A stretch of DNA of 64,000 nucleotides, from contig NZ_CANLXZ010000003.1 in assembly GCF_947495285.1 (NCBI RefSeq), positions 1 through 64,000 on the forward strand, given 5' to 3'. The stretch's first letter is position 1. The number at the start of each line of letters is the position of its first letter. This document shows, in pieces, positions 60,412-64,000 of the stretch. The translations under genes and the position numbers were made by a program. The notes under the pieces were generated by a model. It saw only the letters and a list, made by a program, of their open reading frames with translations. It had not been told where the DNA came from and made no database searches. This stretch comes from an uncultured Nonlabens sp. GTDB lineage: Bacteria; Bacteroidota; Bacteroidia; Flavobacteriales; Flavobacteriaceae.

Positions 60412-63400
60412 ATGGATCAAACAGAGGATTCTTTTTTTATTGTAGGTATAGGTAGCTCGGCAGGTGGGCTTAAAGCTTTAGAACAATTTTTAGATCATTG
60501 TCCTAATCATACTAATTTTGCATTTGTAATCGTACAGCACCTATCCCCACATTATAAAAGTTTGATGCCAGAATTACTTGCTAGACATACCCAGTTAAAT
60601 GTTAAGGAGGCCTCAGATGGTGACGTTGTTTTACCTAATAACGTTTACTTAATGCCTGGGTCCAAAAACATTCAAATCAAAAATGGCCAGCTCAAACTAA
60701 CGCAAAGACCGCCTTCTAACCGTATTAATTTTTCAATTAACATATTTTTCAACTCACTTGCATTAGATCAAAAAGAAAGAGCACTAGCCATTATTCTTTC
60801 AGGTACTGGATCTGACGGGACTAAAGGTGCAAAGTCCATTAAAGAAGTGGGCGGGACTATATTTGTTCAAAGTCCAGAATCTTCTAGCTTTGATGGCATG
60901 CCTAAAAGTGCTATCTCTGAAGGACTTGCTGATTATATTCTACCGCCTAATGAAATGGTTAATGAATTGATACAGTTTGTATCAAATCCACACTATTCTT
61001 ATCCTAAAGCAACAGGAGAACAAAATAACCTGGAATCTCTGGGTAGGATTTTAAGACTTTTAAAAAATTATACTAAATATGATTTTATTTCTTACAAGAA
61101 GCCTACTTTACTGAGAAGAACAGCAAAAAGAATAAGCATCACTAAAAATGAGACTGTTGAGGATTATATTGATTACCTCCATAATAATCCAGAAGAAAAA
61201 TTCTTACTTGCCAATGAATATCTAATAGGTGTCACTAAATTTTTTAGAGATCAAGGTGCATTTGATATTTTACAAAATAAGATAATACCTAATCTATTTG
61301 AAAATAATGATCCTAAAAAGCCCTTAAAAATATGGACTGTTGCCTGCTCTACAGGACAGGAGGCTTATTCTATGGCTATTTTACTACAAAATTATATTGA
61401 TGAAAATAATTTAGAAGTATCATTTAAAATATTTGCAACAGATTTAGATCAGCGTGGGCTAGAGGTGGCTACAAAAGGAATCTATGGAGAAAATATTGAA
61501 GCTGAGGTACCTCTACATTTTTTAAAATCTTACTTCATAAAAAGAGATAATAAATACCATATAATTCCTAAACTTAGAAAAACCATCATATTTTCTAAAC
61601 ATGATATTCTTCAAAATCCGCCGTTTAATAAGATGGATCTTATTTCCTGTAGAAATATGCTTATCTATATGGAGAATCATATACAACAAGAGGTGTTATC
61701 TAGCCTTCATTATGCACTAAATCAAAATGGCTATTTATTCCTAGGTAATTCAGAAAACTTAGGAAATCTCAGTAGAAACTTTGAAGAGACGAGTTCTAAA
61801 TTTAAAATCTATAAAAATATACAGCCAGAACGACTCATTCTTAAGAATAAGACAAGTGATTTCTGGAGAATTAATTCTAAAGGCAAAAACAATTTTCAAT
61901 CTAAAACATCTAATACTTCATTAGACGATAAAATATCAAGATCCATTAATAAATTCATCATGGCAGAAATGAACGCCGTTAGTGTTTGTGTTGATGATAA
62001 TTTTGAAATTTTACATGCCACAGGGAAACTTAAAAAATACATTCAGTATCCAGAAGAAGGTTATTCTAATAATCTACTTAAAATGTTACCTGATGAGTTG
62101 AATATACCAGTAAACTCTGCTATTAGACTAATAAGCCATAATTCAGAAAAAAAGATAGAGAAATTTATTAAATTCCTGAAAGATGAAGAACTGATCCACA
62201 TAAAGCTAGTTGTGAACAGTATTGATCTAGTTTCCTTTAAAAATCGTTGTTTCTTAGTAACAATCATAGAAGAAACATTACCCAAGAAAAATGAGAATAA
62301 CATAATTGAGCAAAAACAAATAGTCTCTAACATTGATCAGGTCTTAGAACTTAAAGAAGCCTTAAATGAAACTCGTGAAAATTTACAGTCTACCATTGAA
62401 GAATTAGAAACTTCAAATGAAGAAATGCAAGCTACTAACGAAGAAATGCTATCCTCAAATGAAGAATTACAAAGTACTAATGAAGAATTACAGTCTTTAA
62501 ATGAAGAGTTACACACAGTAAATGCCGAGTTGCAGTCAAAAAATGAAGAACTTTTTGAACTTAATGGAGATATTGAAAACCTGATGCAAAACATCAATGT
62601 AGGAACAATATTTCTAGATAGAGAATTTCATGTTAGAAAATTTACACCATCAGTAAAAGAGCATTTTAAATTACAGCAAGAAGATATAGGTAGATCTATT
62701 ACTGACTTTTCTGGTACGATAGGAGGAGAAGATTTAATTAAACACTGCACACAGGTTATAAAAACATTGCAGCCTTTTCATTGTGAAATTAAAAATAAAG
62801 AAGAAATCTGGTTTCATTTACAGATTTTCCCTTATCGCAATCAAGAAGATACTATTCAAGGTGTGGTAATTAATTTTATAAATATCCACAATTTAAAAAA
62901 TGCCATTAATGAAACAGAAAAATTAAATACATTCTTAACTTATTTAAATAAATCTAACCCAGCAGTCTTATACATTTATGATGTAATAAATAATAAAAAT
63001 ATATATTCCAGTTCTAGCATAGGGAATTATGTTGGATACAGTGAACAAGAGATTATTAATCTAGGATCAAATTTATTTTCAGTAATAATTCATCCAGAAG
63101 ACATTAATGCTGTAATGTCTCATCATGAAAAACTCAAATCTCTTAAAAATGAAAAAGAACTTCAAATAGAATACAGAATTGTTCACAAAGATACAAAAGA
63201 GAAAATCTGGATTCTAAGTACAGATAAAGTTCACGAACGAGATGAAAAAGGTAATGTTAGTACCATTATAGGCGTAGCTATGACAACCACCAAACTTAAA
63301 AAAATGGAACAAAAACTAAGGGATGGAGAGCAACGTTTTAGAATAGCACTAGAAAGCACTAATTCTGGCCTATGGGAATGGATGGACGTTAAAGAAGATA

Positions 63401-64000
63401 AGTTATGGTGGTCTGATGTAATTTATGATGAAATAGAGGTTTCAAAAAAAACGTACCAACCTACCTTCAGTTCATTTATTAAACTAATTGAACCAGAACA
63501 ACGACCAGAATTTAAAGAAAAAATACAGGAACATATTCATAATAAACAACCCTTTGTACAAGAAGTTTTATTGAGAATAAAAAATAATGAATTAAAATGG
63601 TTTAAAATTAATGCACAGGTTCAAGAAGAAGTAAACGGTAAGGTTAAAATGATAGGTACTATCCTCAACATAGATAGTGATAAGGTTTCTCAAAAGAAAA
63701 TGGAAAATCTTAATGTTGAGCTAGAAAGATTTGCCTACTTAGCCTCTCATGATCTCAAAGAACCATTGAGAACAATTACGAGTTTCACCGACCTCTTCAA
63801 AGATGAGTATGGCGATATTTTAGATCAAAATGCTTTTCAATACTTAGATTTTATAGAACAAGCTTCTAGTAGAATGGTTACATTAACTAATGATCTACTA
63901 GTTTATTCTCAACTAGATGACAAATCATTAAATTTTGAAAAAGTAAACTTCAATGATATTGTGTCCGATGTTTTAAAAGATTTAAAAACTGCCATCGATG
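60412..64000 (+). CDS. CheB-CheR-PAS-histidine kinase fusion (3' end outside window)
   Basis: At least 1,196 residues and open at the window end. Residues 8-190 are a CheB methylesterase domain without receiver (GIGSSAGG with Ser16, VQHLSPHY, SGTGSDGTKGA). Residues about 205-470 are a CheR methyltransferase (WTVACSTGQEAYSMA, SCRNMLIYME). A coiled coil of EEL-type repeats spans 645-726, then PAS domains (about 727-835, 838-970, 970-1095). A HisKA domain with His1113 in YLASHDLKEPLRTI follows. Such fusions are known sensors of unclear input. No chemotaxis genes are near. Confidence 0.93.
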   Translation, partial: MDQTEDSFFIVGIGSSAGGLKALEQFLDHCPNHTNFAFVIVQHLSPHYKSLMPELLARHTQLNVKEASDGDVVLPNNVYLMPGSKNIQIKNGQLKLTQRPPSNRINFSINIFFNSLALDQKERALAIILSGTGSDGTKGAKSIKEVGGTIFVQSPESSSFDGMPKSAISEGLADYILPPNEMVNELIQFVSNPHYSYPKATGEQNNLESLGRILRLLKNYTKYDFISYKKPTLLRRTAKRISITKNETVEDYIDYLHNNPEEKFLLANEYLIGVTKFFRDQGAFDILQNKIIPNLFENNDPKKPLKIWTVACSTGQEAYSMAILLQNYIDENNLEVSFKIFATDLDQRGLEVATKGIYGENIEAEVPLHFLKSYFIKRDNKYHIIPKLRKTIIFSKHDILQNPPFNKMDLISCRNMLIYMENHIQQEVLSSLHYALNQNGYLFLGNSENLGNLSRNFEETSSKFKIYKNIQPERLILKNKTSDFWRINSKGKNNFQSKTSNTSLDDKISRSINKFIMAEMNAVSVCVDDNFEILHATGKLKKYIQYPEEGYSNNLLKMLPDELNIPVNSAIRLISHNSEKKIEKFIKFLKDEELIHIKLVVNSIDLVSFKNRCFLVTIIEETLPKKNENNIIEQKQIVSNIDQVLELKEALNETRENLQSTIEELETSNEEMQATNEEMLSSNEELQSTNEELQSLNEELHTVNAELQSKNEELFELNGDIENLMQNINVGTIFLDREFHVRKFTPSVKEHFKLQQEDIGRSITDFSGTIGGEDLIKHCTQVIKTLQPFHCEIKNKEEIWFHLQIFPYRNQEDTIQGVVINFINIHNLKNAINETEKLNTFLTYLNKSNPAVLYIYDVINNKNIYSSSSIGNYVGYSEQEIINLGSNLFSVIIHPEDINAVMSHHEKLKSLKNEKELQIEYRIVHKDTKEKIWILSTDKVHERDEKGNVSTIIGVAMTTTKLKKMEQKLRDGEQRFRIALESTNSGLWEWMDVKEDKLWWSDVIYDEIEVSKKTYQPTFSSFIKLIEPEQRPEFKEKIQEHIHNKQPFVQEVLLRIKNNELKWFKINAQVQEEVNGKVKMIGTILNIDSDKVSQKKMENLNVELERFAYLASHDLKEPLRTITSFTDLFKDEYGDILDQNAFQYLDFIEQASSRMVTLTNDLLVYSQLDDKSLNFEKVNFNDIVSDVLKDLKTAID

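Noticed and set aside
62061-62597. Minus-strand frames rich in Ser, Cys and Phe
   Set aside because: They are shadows of the EEL-type coiled-coil codons of the CheB-CheR kinase on the plus strand.
1-64000. tRNA or rRNA genes
   Set aside because: I scanned the gaps for cloverleaf-like GGTTCGAATCC-type sequences and found none; a covariance-model scan would be needed to be certain.

Overview
The window reads as a 64 kb piece of chromosome from a marine-type Flavobacteriaceae (Bacteroidota). The signs are AT-rich DNA, a 287-residue primary sigma factor of the Bacteroidetes type, upstream boxes of the form TAnnTTTG instead of Shine-Dalgarno sites, a gliding-motility lipoprotein (GldI), a secreted nuclease with a type IX secretion C-terminal domain, and several families largely confined to Bacteroidetes (DUF4834, DUF6146, DUF2490, fused CcsBA). 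The genus cannot be fixed from the sequence alone.

Layout. 0.3-9.8 kb (mostly minus strand): a DEAD-box RNA helicase with an RGG-rich tail, a nitroreductase, a decayed IS1595-like transposase, then a surface-polysaccharide block (flippase, glycosyltransferase, YfhO-type membrane protein, DUF4834). 9.9-15.7 kb: a beta-barrel protein, an acetyltransferase-like protein, three overlapping small membrane proteins, DUF2490, and the primary sigma factor with a hairpin leader. 15.7-23.1 kb: a methyltransferase, uracil-DNA glycosylase, and a likely operon udk - divIC/ftsB - methylmalonyl-CoA mutase small subunit - two small palindrome-headed lipoprotein genes - mutase large subunit. 23.2-34 kb: OmpA-like and other envelope proteins, a ferredoxin and acyl-CoA reductase back to back, serC-serA, and a run of small DUF proteins. 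34-48 kb: the giant CcsBA protein, a DUF2520 / KdsC-like HAD / UbiA / Maf set, an HTH regulator opposite a secreted protein, ndk, a DHH phosphoesterase, gldI, a cyclophilin-FKBP fusion, RidA and a nucleoside phosphorylase. 48-59.4 kb: ppk1, a cytoplasmic substrate-binding-fold protein, a tRNA-dihydrouridine synthase, an orphan B12-binding radical SAM protein, a BNR lipoprotein, an rRNA m5C methyltransferase and a secreted endonuclease I. 59.4-64 kb: a dead PagL-type lipid A deacylase gene and the first 1,196 codons of a CheB-CheR-PAS-histidine kinase that runs off the window.

The most striking non-gene signal is a dispersed perfect palindrome, core CGCTTTCGCGAAAGCG. I count fifteen copies (one with a single mismatch) plus two TGCA-centred variants. 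Six lie inside genes, in only two of the three possible frames (AFAKA or LSRKR), and nine lie between genes, often just after stop codons. By hand calculation the copies are more evenly spaced than chance (mean 4.0 kb, none closer than 2.0 kb). A second, unrelated 38-bp palindrome occurs twice, each time ending at the start codon of a small lipoprotein gene wedged between the two mutase subunit genes. No tRNA, rRNA or CRISPR array was seen. Most of the window is ordinary housekeeping and envelope biology.
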